DNA of 64,000 bases from JAXLXE01 sp046328115 (GCA_046328115.1 JAXLXE010000003.1:744001-808000); one strand, 5' to 3'; counted from the stretch's first letter, positions 1 through 9,073 are shown. Notes: generated from the sequence alone by a model not told the origin. A program made the numbers and translations.

Positions 1-104
1 TCTAGATTGAACAGAGCACGACGGTCGCGTCGAATGCGACTGGAAAGCGAGCCGGGAGAGGGATCTGGCGACCTACGCGCCGGACCTCCACAAGGGAGGA
101 AGCC

Positions 105-449
105 ATGAAACACCGGATTGCAGCGGCAGCCGGGGCACTGTTGTTGGTTCTGGCACCAGCACTCACGGCCGACGCGGCGGGCGGCGCGACACAAAAGAAG
201 CGCACGACGACGCTGTCAGGACTGAGCTCATCGATCCAGTCGAGCGCGGTCCGCTCCGCGCGCTCCCATACTGGCGGCAAGAATCTCTCCGGAAGCGGTG
301 GAACGGCCCAAAGCGGCCCTAGCGACTTCGAGCTCGATGTCTACTGCGATGGCGACTGGTTCGTGACCTGGGACGAGGACGCCAACGGCACACCGATCAT
401 CGGTACGTTCAACCTGTACTGCAACGGGGACACGCTACGGATCGGGTAG
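105..449 (+). CDS. small secreted protein of unknown function
   Basis: A 114-residue protein starting at ATG 105, eight or fewer bases after a strong AAGGGAGGA ribosome site. Residues 1-24 form a classic signal peptide (Lys/Arg N-region, Ala/Leu/Val core, Ala-x-Ala cleavage near ADA-AG). The mature part has a basic Ser/Thr/Gly-rich stretch (about 30-70) followed by an acidic C-terminal segment with two cysteines (DVYCDGDW and LYCNGD) that could form one disulfide. No family recognised. It stands alone, 165 bases upstream of the adenine deaminase gene. The role is unknown; export is the only supported statement. Confidence 0.6.
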   Translation: MKHRIAAAAGALLLVLAPALTADAAGGATQKKRTTTLSGLSSSIQSSAVRSARSHTGGKNLSGSGGTAQSGPSDFELDVYCDGDWFVTWDEDANGTPIIGTFNLYCNGDTLRIG

Positions 450-614
450 AGCGCGTCAACCTCGGCAGCCGTCTGGACCCACCCTTCGCCAACTGAAGCC
501 AGCGCCAGCAGACTGGATTCGATGTGTTGGAGTCATGACAGGAGAAGTCGCGCTCACCGGCGCGCCCGGATGAGCTAAGCTGCCACATCCGCATCCCACC
601 CGCGAGGTGACCCC

Positions 615-2324
615 ATGCCTGCTCAGCCGCTCCACGATCTGCTCATCCGCGGCGGGCGGGTGGTCTCTACCTTTACGGGCGAGGTGTTCGCGGCGGACGT
701 GGTGGTGGATGGGCAGACCATCGCGGGTGTGCTGCCGGCCGATACGGCGGGCGAGGCGCGGGAGGTGCTGGATGCCTCGGGGCTGCTGGTGGTGCCGGGG
801 TACATCGACTCGCACCTGCACGTGGAGAGCAGCTTTGTGGGGCCGGCCGGGTTTGCCTGGCTCACGCTGGCCCACGGCACCACGACGGTGCTGGCCGATC
901 CGCACGAGATCGTGAACGTGGTGGGCGCCGATGGGCTGCGCTGGATGCTCGAAGCGGGCGCGAACGTCCCGCAGTCCATTTACTACGGGGTGCCGTCCTG
1001 CGTGCCGGCCCTGCCGGGCTTCGAATCCTCCGGGGCGGCGCTAGACGCGGACGACATCGCGGAACTGCTGGATCTGCCGGGGGTGATCGGCCTGGCCGAG
1101 GTGATGGACTACCGGGCTGTGGTGCGTGGTGACGAGCGGATGGCGCGGATCACCGAAGTGGCCCGCGAGAAGGGCGTGTTGATCGACGGCCACGCGCCGA
1201 ACCTGCGCGGCGAGGACCTGAGCAAGTTCATGTCCATGGGGATCGACTCCGATCACACCAAGAACCCGCCGGAGGTCTCGCTGGAGAAGGCTCGGCTGGG
1301 CATGACGGTGCAAATCCAAGAGAAGTGCGTGAGCCCGGCCATGATCCAGTCGCTCATGGGATCACCACTGCGTATTCCGTTCTGCCTGGTGACCGATGAC
1401 GTAGCGCCAGACGCTGTGAGCAGCCACGGCCACCTGGACCACGTGGCCCGCCTGGCGATTGAGGCGGGCCTGCCGCCCATCGAGGCACTGCGGGCGATGA
1501 CGCTCACGCCGGCCCAGCGGCTCAGGCTGTACGACCGTGGCGTGGTCTCGCCAGGCAAACGCGCCGATCTGGTGCTGACCGAAGACATCGCCGAGCTACG
1601 ACCGCGCGTGGTGATCAGCGGCGGCCGCGTCGTGGCTCGAGATGGCGCCTGCACATACCCGGAGCCAACGACGCTGAGCCACCCGTTCGGCGCCACCGTG
1701 AAGTTGGGCGCGGTCTCAGCGGACGACTTCCGCTGGCGGCTTGATCTGCCAGACGGCGAGACGCGGCTGCGCGCCGTGCGGACCAACCCCGTCGACACGT
1801 TCACCGCCGATGACGAGATCCAGCTCAGAGTCCAGGGTGGCGAGGTGCAGTGGGAGGGGCGGTGCCCCGTCCTCGCCATCTGGGAGCGTCACGGACTTCG
1901 GCCCGGCTCGGCCGTAGCCCCCATCCTGGGGTTCGATCTCTCGGAGGGCGCGGTGGCCTCCACCTACGCGCACGACAGCCACAACCTGGTGGTGTTGGGC
2001 ACCTCGCGCCGTTCGATGGCCACGGCCGCCAACGCGGTGATCACGGCCGGCGGCGGCATCGCGGTGGCGCGGGGTGATGAGGTGGTGGCGGAGCTTCCGC
2101 TTCGAATCGCGGGGGTGATGTCCGAGCGCCCGGTGACGGAGGTCGTGGCGCGGGCGCGAGCCATCCGCGCGGCGCTGGACGCCTGGGGCTACCGCCACGC
2201 CAACGCGTTCATGAGCTTCTCTACCATCAGCCTGCCCGTCAGCCCGTCGCTGAAGCTCACGAATCTCGGATTGGTGGACGTGGCGAACCGGGAGTGGGCG
2301 GACGCGGTGGTGTCTGCACATTAG
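615..2324 (+). CDS. ade: adenine deaminase
   Basis: Converts adenine to hypoxanthine and ammonia (purine salvage, cytosolic; EC 3.5.4.2). The 569-residue length fits the Ade family (about 550-600). The amidohydrolase metal site is visible as SHLHVESS (His67, His69). The Ade signature LAHGTTTVLADPHEIVNVVG follows at about 85-104. DGHAPNL (about 192) and LVTDDV (about 260) supply further metal or catalytic residues. The C-terminal Ade-specific domain ends with the helix-rich NAFMSFSTISLPV segment. ATG 615 follows a GAGGTGA ribosome site. It appears monocistronic: the next 600 bases hold only repeats. Confidence 0.95.
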   Translation: MPAQPLHDLLIRGGRVVSTFTGEVFAADVVVDGQTIAGVLPADTAGEAREVLDASGLLVVPGYIDSHLHVESSFVGPAGFAWLTLAHGTTTVLADPHEIVNVVGADGLRWMLEAGANVPQSIYYGVPSCVPALPGFESSGAALDADDIAELLDLPGVIGLAEVMDYRAVVRGDERMARITEVAREKGVLIDGHAPNLRGEDLSKFMSMGIDSDHTKNPPEVSLEKARLGMTVQIQEKCVSPAMIQSLMGSPLRIPFCLVTDDVAPDAVSSHGHLDHVARLAIEAGLPPIEALRAMTLTPAQRLRLYDRGVVSPGKRADLVLTEDIAELRPRVVISGGRVVARDGACTYPEPTTLSHPFGATVKLGAVSADDFRWRLDLPDGETRLRAVRTNPVDTFTADDEIQLRVQGGEVQWEGRCPVLAIWERHGLRPGSAVAPILGFDLSEGAVASTYAHDSHNLVVLGTSRRSMATAANAVITAGGGIAVARGDEVVAELPLRIAGVMSERPVTEVVARARAIRAALDAWGYRHANAFMSFSTISLPVSPSLKLTNLGLVDVANREWADAVVSAH

Positions 2325-2362
2325 GCGAGGGCCTCGGGCGAAGTTACCGACCGCGTTGCCGA

Positions 2363-2908
2363 GAAGCGGGGGACAAGCCCCCGCGCTACGTCAAAACTCC
2401 GGCGTCCCCGCATTGCGCGCCGCACGACCTAGCGGAGCAGGCACATGCTGCTTCGCACGCACTCCACCGGCACCCCGTCCGTCCGTGGCGCGGGGGCTTG
2501 TCTCCCGCTTGCCGGCCGGCGCGGAATCCTCACGATGCCGGGCGTCGTCGACGGGCCAGGGATGCGCGTGCCGTGACACCTCCGACCGCCGGCGTCGCGA
2601 TGAAGCGGGGGACAAGGCCCCGCGCTACGACAAAACTCCGGCGTCCCCGAATTGCGCGCCGCACGACCTCGCGGAGCAGGCACATGCTGCTTCGCACGCA
2701 CTCCACCAGTACGCCGGCCGTCCGTGGCGCGGGGGCTTGTCTCCCGCTTGCCGGCCGGCGCGGAATCCTCACGATGCCGGGCGCCGTCGACGGGCCAGGG
2801 ATGCGCGTGCCGTGGCACCTCCGACCGCTGGCGTCGCTGGGAAGCGGGGAACAAGCCCCCGCGCTACGTCAAAACTCCGGCGTCCCCGCATTACCCGCCG
2901 CACGACCT
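2363..2908 (+). repeat. 239-bp direct repeat array with inverted GC-rich arms (2.3 copies)
   Basis: This gene-free stretch (2325-2947) holds units starting at 2363, 2602 and 2841, an exact 239-base period, the third unit ending near 2908. Each complete unit has two 21-nt arms in inverted orientation (2366-2386 and 2488-2508 in the first unit, one mismatch). The first arm is itself a hairpin: GCGGGGG, 5-nt loop, CCCCCGC. Long frames through it in several directions translate to Arg/Ala/Pro-rich sequence and are taken as non-coding. It resembles the REP/BIME class of interspersed palindromic repeats in layout; membership is inference. Confidence 0.85.
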
Positions 2909-2947
2909 CGACCGGTACCCGCGCTACGTCCCGATTCGCTGCAACCC

Positions 2948-3655
2948 TCACGCGACGATCTCCATACGGAGGCCTCGTTGGTCCTTCGGCGGTTGGGGCG
3001 GCAACACCATCGCGATGCGACGGTGGGCGCGTTGCGCACTTACGAGGCAGGCGGCCGCGTCCAGGATATCGTCCCGCGCCACCAGGCCGTTTCCCAGTGT
3101 CTTGCGTACGCCGGCGAGATCAAACCGCGGAAGCCAGCGGTCCAGGATCTCTAGCCGCTCCGCTTCGCCCTCGGCCGACTTCTTGGGACGCGCCAGTCCC
3201 CGGCCGGTGCCACCCAGCATGGCGAAGGAGACCTCAGGATGGCACTCCCGCACTCGGCGTTGAAGGTCAGGCGTCATCAGGTCGTCCACCGCCCGGATAC
3301 GATCCAGGATGTTGAAGAGGTAGATCGTCACCGCTTTCCCGGAGGCGGCTCGATTGAGCTCACACGCCCCAGCATACGTCTGAGCCGCCAGCGTTGGTCG
3401 GCACGGCGCGGGGAAGACGCTGGCGGCACGCGGCGAGCCCAGCAGTCGGCGGGCGGCCTCGTCCGCCAGGCGCGGGCCGTCGTCACTGAGGCCAATCGGG
3501 ATGTCGATGCAGGCTGCTTCCGCGCGCGATAACAGCGGACCTATAGCCAGCATCGGCACGATCTCGAACCCGATGGTGCTCAGGGCAAGATCGGACCTGG
3601 CCACCACCCAGCCGCCCTTGCAGCCGTCTATGCCGAGCAGGGTCCCATCAGTCAC
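2948..3655 (-). CDS. DUF429 family protein
   Basis: A 235-residue protein recognised as DUF429 from its start (LLGIDGCKGGWVVA), an actin/RNase-H-fold-like opening, from CIDIPIGL (about 50) with the conserved Asp, and from the motif near ECHPEVSFAML (about 136-146). C-terminal DDILDAAACLVSA (about 193-205) is the conserved Asp-containing helix. The fold suggests a nuclease or nucleotide-binding role, but no activity is established for the family. It is divergent from the GNAT gene, with only 17 bases between the two start codons. Confidence 0.8.
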   Translation of the reverse strand: MTDGTLLGIDGCKGGWVVARSDLALSTIGFEIVPMLAIGPLLSRAEAACIDIPIGLSDDGPRLADEAARRLLGSPRAASVFPAPCRPTLAAQTYAGACELNRAASGKAVTIYLFNILDRIRAVDDLMTPDLQRRVRECHPEVSFAMLGGTGRGLARPKKSAEGEAERLEILDRWLPRFDLAGVRKTLGNGLVARDDILDAAACLVSAQRAHRRIAMVLPPQPPKDQRGLRMEIVA

Positions 3656-3672
3656 GGGGGTATCATGCCGTC

Positions 3673-4257
3673 ATGAGCGAGCCTGACGGTCGGCCCATTC
3701 TGAACATCGTCGGCGAAAAGGTGGCGCTTGGTCCCATCCGGCGTGACCTGTTGCCGCTCTACGAGCGTTGGATCAACGACTTCGAGGTCACGCGGACACT
3801 CGAGATCGGCTGGCGGCCGACCAGTACGGAGACCGAACTGGCGTGGTTTGAGCGGGCCGTGAGTGCCTCGGGCCAGGTCTTCTTCACCATCTACGAGAGG
3901 TCGACGCTCCGCCCGATTGGGAACGCCGACCTGGTCGCCATCGACCATCACCATGGCACGGCGTCATTCGGCATCATGATCGGCGAGAAGGAGTGCTGGG
4001 GCCGCGGCTACGGCACCGAGGCCACGCGGCTGGTGCTTGACTACGCGTTCAACGGACTCCATCTGCACAACGTGTACCTCACCGCGTACGCCATCAATGA
4101 GCGCGGCCTGCGCGCTTACCGCCGGGCCGGGTTCAAGGAGTTTGGCCGCCGTCGGGAGGCCAGGCTGCTCGGCTCGCGGCGCTACGACGTGGTGTACATG
4201 GATTGCCTGGCCACGGAGTTTCAGAGCCCGCTGCTGGGACAGGTCGCGGAGCCGTAG
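3673..4257 (+). CDS. GNAT family N-acetyltransferase (RimJ/RimL-like)
   Basis: 194 residues; would transfer an acetyl group from acetyl-CoA to an amine, substrate unknown. The acetyl-CoA loop is seen at about 98-120 (IMIGEKECWGRGYGTEATRL), the expected R/Q-x-x-G-x-G/A variant. It is followed by the NVYLTAYAINERGLRAYRRAGF helix-strand pair typical of the RimJ/RimL group (Acetyltransf_3). A possible -10 element TATCAT (3661-3666) sits 7 bases before the ATG and no ribosome site is evident, so the mRNA could be leaderless (inference). It ends just before a hairpin shared with the convergent alcohol dehydrogenase. Confidence 0.88.
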   Translation: MSEPDGRPILNIVGEKVALGPIRRDLLPLYERWINDFEVTRTLEIGWRPTSTETELAWFERAVSASGQVFFTIYERSTLRPIGNADLVAIDHHHGTASFGIMIGEKECWGRGYGTEATRLVLDYAFNGLHLHNVYLTAYAINERGLRAYRRAGFKEFGRRREARLLGSRRYDVVYMDCLATEFQSPLLGQVAEP

Positions 4258-4259
4258 GT

Positions 4260-4282
4260 GGCGCGGGGCTCGGCCCCGCGCC
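4260..4282. terminator. bidirectional hairpin terminator
   Basis: A perfect 9-bp stem GGCGCGGGG / CCCCGCGCC with a 5-nt loop lies between the convergent stop codons of the GNAT gene (4257) and the alcohol dehydrogenase (4298). There is no U-tract, so it may act as a weak or Rho-assisted terminator. Confidence 0.6.
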
Positions 4283-4297
4283 GCTGTCTCGACCCGG

Positions 4298-5395
4298 CTA
4301 GAAGACGATCAGTCCTCGGGCGAGCTCGCCTGCCGCGAGCGCCTGGAACGCCTCGTTGGTCTCGTTGATGGTGAACTTCCGCGTGATCAACTCGTCGATC
4401 TTGAGCTTGCCGGCCAGGTAGAGCTCCACCATCCGTGGGAAGTCGTTGCGGGTGCGGGCGGAACCGTAGTTGGAGCCCATCAAGCGTCGCTCGGCGCCCA
4501 CTAGCGTGGCGCGGACGTCGATGGAGAAGGTGGTGCCGCTGGCGGGGAGCCCCACCACCACGCAGGTGCCACCCTTGGCCAGAGAGGCCCAGGCGGTCTC
4601 GATGGCGCGGGTGTCACCGACGGTCACCACGGCGTAGTCCACGCCGCGGCCGGTGATCTTGCGGATCTCGTCTGGCGCGTTGGTCTGGGCCGGATTCACC
4701 GTGTGGGTGGCGCCCATCTGGCGGGCGAACTCCAGCTTGTTGTCCGCCACGTCCACCGCGATCAGCGGCTGGGCGCTGGCCAGCCGGCCGCCCTGGACCG
4801 CGTTGAGGCCCACACCGCCGCAGCCAAACACCGCCAGGCTCATGCCGGGCGCAACCTGGGCCGTGTTGATCACCGAGCCCACGCCCGTCATGACGGAGCA
4901 ACCGATGAGCGCGGCGAGCTCTAGCGGCATGTCGTCGCGGATTTTGATGGCGCACGACTCCGGCATGACCGCGTACGGAGCATACGTGGAGACCATTCCG
5001 TAGTGGTAGACGGTCTCGCCGTTCCACTTGAAACGGGAGGTGCCGTCCACTTGCATCCCACGCGGTCCGCGGCCGTCGCATAGCGGCGGTCGCCCGGCCA
5101 CGCAGTAGTAACAGCGCCCGCACGTGGGCGCCCATGAGACGATGACGTGGTCTCCCGGCTTGAGGTGGCTAACGCCCGCGCCCACCTTCTCGATGATCCC
5201 CGCGCCCTCGTCACCCAGGATCATGGGTGTGAGCGTGTCCGCCCAGGAACCGTCCGCCGCGTGCAGGCAGCTATGGCAGACGCCGCTGGCAACCATGCGG
5301 ACCATGACCTCGCCCGCCTGTGGGTCCTGGACCTCAACCTGTTCAACGGTGATGGGCTGGCGGACCTCGCGCAGCACCGGCGCCTTCATCAGCAT
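4298..5395 (-). CDS. zinc-dependent alcohol dehydrogenase (MDR family)
   Basis: 365 residues, NAD(P)-dependent oxidation of an alcohol; cytosolic. The first catalytic zinc ligand is Cys40 (SGVCHSCLH) and the third is Cys166 (LIGCSVMTGVG). The second, normally His in GHEGAG, is Asp62 here (GDEGAG). Structural zinc Cys are 92, 95, 98 and 106. The Rossmann motif GCGGVG (191-196) and Asp215 favour NAD. ATG 5395 follows an AGAGGTC ribosome site. It is the last gene of a minus-strand series (methyltransferase fusion, PucR, this gene), 40 bases after PucR. This suggests a formaldehyde or one-carbon alcohol link, but the substrate cannot be read from sequence. Confidence 0.88.
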   Translation of the reverse strand: MLMKAPVLREVRQPITVEQVEVQDPQAGEVMVRMVASGVCHSCLHAADGSWADTLTPMILGDEGAGIIEKVGAGVSHLKPGDHVIVSWAPTCGRCYYCVAGRPPLCDGRGPRGMQVDGTSRFKWNGETVYHYGMVSTYAPYAVMPESCAIKIRDDMPLELAALIGCSVMTGVGSVINTAQVAPGMSLAVFGCGGVGLNAVQGGRLASAQPLIAVDVADNKLEFARQMGATHTVNPAQTNAPDEIRKITGRGVDYAVVTVGDTRAIETAWASLAKGGTCVVVGLPASGTTFSIDVRATLVGAERRLMGSNYGSARTRNDFPRMVELYLAGKLKIDELITRKFTINETNEAFQALAAGELARGLIVF

Positions 5396-5435
5396 GGCTC
5401 GACCTCTAAACGAGATGGGGTGGTGCGTGCCTATG

Positions 5436-6944
5436 CTACCGCAAGTCCCCGGCGGCCCGAGCCGGGGCGTCGAGGGATTGGGCCCCGCTCAGCCCTCCGC
5501 GCGCGCCCCGCGCTCCCAGCCCTGGCATCGGTTCCGCCAGCGGTGGAGACAGGCCAGCCAGGATCTTCAGCGCCACCGCCGCCAGCAGCCTGTCCTCAGC
5601 GTCGTCCAGGTCCAGTTGGCTCACACTCCGGATGCGCTGCAGCCGGTATGAGACGGTGTTGACGTGGATCGTCAACTCGCGTGCAGTCGCTTGCGGGCTG
5701 GCATTGTTGCGGAGGAACGCGTCGAGCGTAGACACCAGTCCGGCTCGGTGGCGCGCATCGTAGGAGATGAGGCTCCCCAGCACGTGTTCAGCGAACCGAT
5801 CTAGCTCATCCTGGTCGCCGATCTGGAATAGCAATCGGTGCAAGCCCAGATCTGCGAAGGCGACGACCTCTCCGCCCCGGCCGAATCGCCTGGCGGCCTT
5901 GACGGCGTGGTGGGCCTGGGCAAACGCCGGCGCGAGGTCCGTGGCCTCGCGAGCCGGACCCCCGAGCCCCACGGTGAGCGACCACGAGGGGAAGAGCGTG
6001 GTGGCGTGAAGGACGGCCGATTGCCCCAGCGAGCGCGGGTCGTGGCCTCGCCCGCTGTCAGACGGCACGATCGCAACGAGGCCCTCCGGCCGTGAGGCCA
6101 CCAACGCTTGCGGTGCTGCCCGCTCCACAAACGCGCCCAACGACTCCAGCAAGCGCCGCCAACGGTGCGCCGATCGCCGAGCGTCAGCCCCGGATCCGGC
6201 GGACGGTGTGGAGAGCTCTTCCGCGGAGAAGAGCAGCACGTGATGCGGGATCGCGGGGGCAATTCCGATGCGGCGGGCGCGACGAGCCACCTCCTCCGGA
6301 TCCAACAGGTGGCCCATCAGCAGGCCATCCAACAGCTCGTTCCGAAGCTGCCGCGACACTTCGCTGGCCATCCGCTCCCGCATCATGGCCAGCGCGTATA
6401 CGGTCGCGGCGTGCTGCGCCACCAACACGTCCACTTCACCGTCGGCGGGGAGATCCCGGCGTGGGTCGGCCCGGTCCTGCACCACGTCGAGCACCACCAG
6501 GTAACCAAGCGTGTCATCGCCGGAGACGATCGGCGCGGCCACGCACGCGGCGTCCACACCCAGGCTGGGGATAGCCGGCAGCCTCAGCGGCCGACGGTCG
6601 TCCGCGAACGACTGCAGGACCCGCGCTGCATACTCGCGCGTGGGCGCCCACCCCTCGCTCTCTCCGACCGGTTCTCGTTCGCCGGATCTCTCAACGGGTT
6701 CGAAGAGTGCGTCGAGCACCAGCACCCGCCGCCCGATGACCTCGCCGAGCATCGCCGTGATCGCGCACGTGTCTGCGCCCTGGAGTACCAGACCGCTCAA
6801 GCGGTCGTGAATGGCCACAATCTGCCGCAGGATGGCGTTCTGCCGCTGAACGTGATCGAACGACGGACCAGGGGACTGAACGTCCCGATCTCGCGGCAAG
6901 CTATCGCGCGGCGTGGAGACCCCCGCGGTTGGACGGCGCCTCAT
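5436..6944 (-). CDS. PucR family transcriptional regulator
   Basis: 502 residues. An N-terminal sensory region (about 30-180, GAF-like: VLDALFEPVERSG, later GYLVVLDVV) is followed by a CdaR GGDEF-like middle region and a C-terminal PucR helix-turn-helix (about 445-495: ATARELTIHVNTVSYRLQRI). PucR proteins usually activate purine, sugar-diacid or amino-acid catabolism genes. The start is ATG 6944, sharing ATGA with the stop of the upstream methyltransferase-reductase gene; a longer in-frame extension would lie wholly inside that gene and is rejected. The coupling suggests it senses a metabolite of the one-carbon locus and may control it or the downstream dehydrogenase. Confidence 0.85.
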   Translation of the reverse strand: MRRRPTAGVSTPRDSLPRDRDVQSPGPSFDHVQRQNAILRQIVAIHDRLSGLVLQGADTCAITAMLGEVIGRRVLVLDALFEPVERSGEREPVGESEGWAPTREYAARVLQSFADDRRPLRLPAIPSLGVDAACVAAPIVSGDDTLGYLVVLDVVQDRADPRRDLPADGEVDVLVAQHAATVYALAMMRERMASEVSRQLRNELLDGLLMGHLLDPEEVARRARRIGIAPAIPHHVLLFSAEELSTPSAGSGADARRSAHRWRRLLESLGAFVERAAPQALVASRPEGLVAIVPSDSGRGHDPRSLGQSAVLHATTLFPSWSLTVGLGGPAREATDLAPAFAQAHHAVKAARRFGRGGEVVAFADLGLHRLLFQIGDQDELDRFAEHVLGSLISYDARHRAGLVSTLDAFLRNNASPQATARELTIHVNTVSYRLQRIRSVSQLDLDDAEDRLLAAVALKILAGLSPPLAEPMPGLGARGARGGLSGAQSLDAPARAAGDLR

Positions 6945-8860
6945 CGCCGGAGCGCCCCGATCATCCTGAGGAGCTCGTCCGCTGCCAGCGAGCCGGACGC
7001 GGCGGAAGTGAACGCCACGCCGTGGATCAAGCCGCGCGACCGGGCTTGCTCGATCAATCCCAGCGCGATGTCCACGCCCACCTCTGGGCCGTGGTCGCCG
7101 GCCGCCCGCATGCGCTCCAGCAGTGCGTGAGGCACCACGGTATCCGGCACCTCGTGCTGCAGGTACTCCGCGTGGGCGAAGTCCTGAAAGGGCATGACTC
7201 CCAGGAGCACCGGCAGATCCGGCGAGCCCACCGCCTCCAACATCCACTGCAGCGCGTCGATGTCGTACAGCGGAGGCGTGATCAGATAGTGCGCACCGGC
7301 ATCGATCTTCGCACGGACGATCCGAAGTTGAAGCTCCAGATCATCAGCGGTGGGGTGGACCCGGGCCCCGATGATGAAGGACGTGGGTCGGCCCAGTGGC
7401 ATCCCATGGTGGTCATGACCCTGGTTCAGACCGTTGACCATCACGCTGAGCCCTACGCCATCGATGTCCCACACCCCGCCCGCGTTCGGATAGTCACCTC
7501 CCAGGGGCGGCGTCCCCGTACGGCAGATTACGTGGCGGAGGCCAAATGCGTGCGCGCCAAGCAGGTCCGCCTGCAGCGCGATCACGCTCCGATCCCAGGT
7601 GGTGAGCGTGAGGACGGCTTCCAGACCGGGCACCCGCTGCTGGATCAGCAGCGCCAGGCTGGCAGAGCTCACCTGGGCCCGGCTGCTCTGCATAGGCGAG
7701 ACCACCACGGCATCAAAACCGGCCTCATGTAAGCGCGCGGCGTCCCGCGCGGCGGTCTCCGCGTCACCGGTCTCCGGAGGCGACATCTCGCAGGCGGCCA
7801 CAAATGCGCGCGCCGCGAGCTTCTGGGCGAACGGGCTCTCGGCCGACTGCACTGACGCGGCGGCCTCGATGGGTGTACTCCTCGATGCCAGCGTACGGAT
7901 CTTCCCGGTCTCGCGGCTGACCGGCCTGAGGCTCCTCACCGCTACCGCGAGCGCCTCCGTATGCGTTGGGGTCGTGCCGCAGCACCCACCGACGATGGTG
8001 GCTCCCGCCTTCACAAAGCTCGCGGCGTGGCGCGCGAAGTACGCGGTGTCCGCCGTGTACCGCAGCGTGCCATCGAGCAGCACGGGCGGCCCGGCGTTGG
8101 GCTGGGCCACCAGGGGTAGCGTGGTGTACCTACCTAGCTCCTTCACCACGCCCAGCAAGCGGCGCGGCCCCAGCACGCAGTTCGCGCCGATAGCGGCCAC
8201 TCCAAGCCCGTCGAGTCGCCGCGCCACCTCGCCAGGCGTGTCCCCGGTCAGAGTGCGGCCGTCCTCCACAAACGTCATCTGCGCGATGACAGGCACCGCG
8301 CCGATCTGGCGGGCCGTCTCGACGGCGTCGATCAGCTCAGACAATCGGTAAAACGATTCCAGGACCAGCAGGTCCGCGCCCGCTGAGATCAGCGCCTCCA
8401 TCTGTTCCCGGAATGCGGCTTTCAGCTCATCGCTTGGCGGCACCATCGGCGAGCCAATCGGCGTCACGGGGGCGACCGAGCCAGCAATGAGGACAGCATG
8501 GGCACCCATGTCGGCGCGGACCTCCTGCGCCAGCGCCACCGCGCGCTCGTTAATCTCCGCGACGCTACGTTCCAGGCCGTGGCGTGCTAGACGCACGCGG
8601 CTTGCGCCAAAAGTGTTGGTGCCGATCAGATTTGCCCCGGCCGTGATGTAGGCTCTGTGGACCGCGTGCACCAGGTCCGGACGCGAGCGGCTCAGCTCAG
8701 GCAGGCATCGGTCCAATGCCACACCGCCTGACAGCAACATCGTCCCCATAGCGCCGTCCGCCACCAGGATCTGGGCCCCCAGATCGGCCAGCAACCTCGC
8801 CCGAGATCTCGCTCCGTCCAGCACAGACACCGTCCCGGGTGCGTCATTCGCGGAATTCAT
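6941..8860 (-). CDS. bifunctional homocysteine S-methyltransferase / methylenetetrahydrofolate reductase
   Basis: 639 residues, resembling YitJ. The N-terminal half is a Pfam S-methyl_trans barrel: DGAMGTMLL (35-43), zinc ligand Cys228 in GANC, and Cys293/Cys294 in VGGCCGTTPTH. It would methylate homocysteine. The C-terminal half (about 345-639) is an MTHFR flavoprotein barrel (CEMSPPETGD, NGLNQGHD) making 5-methyl-THF. The start ATG 8860 follows a GAGGT ribosome site; an upstream ATG at 8992 lacks one and adds 44 non-homologous residues. It is divergent from the metV/metF operon across a 213-base gap and overlaps pucR by 4 bases. Confidence 0.92.
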   Translation of the reverse strand: MNSANDAPGTVSVLDGARSRARLLADLGAQILVADGAMGTMLLSGGVALDRCLPELSRSRPDLVHAVHRAYITAGANLIGTNTFGASRVRLARHGLERSVAEINERAVALAQEVRADMGAHAVLIAGSVAPVTPIGSPMVPPSDELKAAFREQMEALISAGADLLVLESFYRLSELIDAVETARQIGAVPVIAQMTFVEDGRTLTGDTPGEVARRLDGLGVAAIGANCVLGPRRLLGVVKELGRYTTLPLVAQPNAGPPVLLDGTLRYTADTAYFARHAASFVKAGATIVGGCCGTTPTHTEALAVAVRSLRPVSRETGKIRTLASRSTPIEAAASVQSAESPFAQKLAARAFVAACEMSPPETGDAETAARDAARLHEAGFDAVVVSPMQSSRAQVSSASLALLIQQRVPGLEAVLTLTTWDRSVIALQADLLGAHAFGLRHVICRTGTPPLGGDYPNAGGVWDIDGVGLSVMVNGLNQGHDHHGMPLGRPTSFIIGARVHPTADDLELQLRIVRAKIDAGAHYLITPPLYDIDALQWMLEAVGSPDLPVLLGVMPFQDFAHAEYLQHEVPDTVVPHALLERMRAAGDHGPEVGVDIALGLIEQARSRGLIHGVAFTSAASGSLAADELLRMIGALRR

Positions 8861-8915
8861 CGTGGACCTCGGTTCGCGCGATCGCTCCAATTGTAGGCGA
8901 TCCAGTTTGAGCTCT

Positions 8916-8932
8916 TTGTGGGGCGACCACAA
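8916..8932. promoter_or_regulatory. inverted repeat in the divergent one-carbon promoter region
   Basis: TTGTGG, 5-nt spacer, CCACAA, within the 213-base region (8861-9073) between the two divergent one-carbon gene sets. It is well placed to be an operator. A second hairpin, GCCGCGC/GCGCGGC, lies at about 8973-8988. No SAM, SAH or cobalamin riboswitch consensus was recognised. Confidence 0.25.
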
Positions 8933-9073
8933 GAATGGATTTGATTTCCTGTGGGATACATCCGATGATCCGGCCGCGCTGGCGCGGCACACTGGCGGTG
9001 TGGCCTCTGACGCCGATGGCGGGCGCTGTGGCGTCCCGGGCCGGCTGAATGAGCACTCTCGCTGGAGTGTCCC

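Noticed and set aside
2294..3315. Long open frames over the 239-bp repeats
   Set aside because: They lack ribosome sites, repeat with the DNA unit, overlap in several frames and translate to Arg/Ala/Pro-rich sequence.
8861..9073. SAM, SAH or cobalamin riboswitch before the methionine genes
   Set aside because: No conserved core of these aptamers could be found by eye; only simple inverted repeats.
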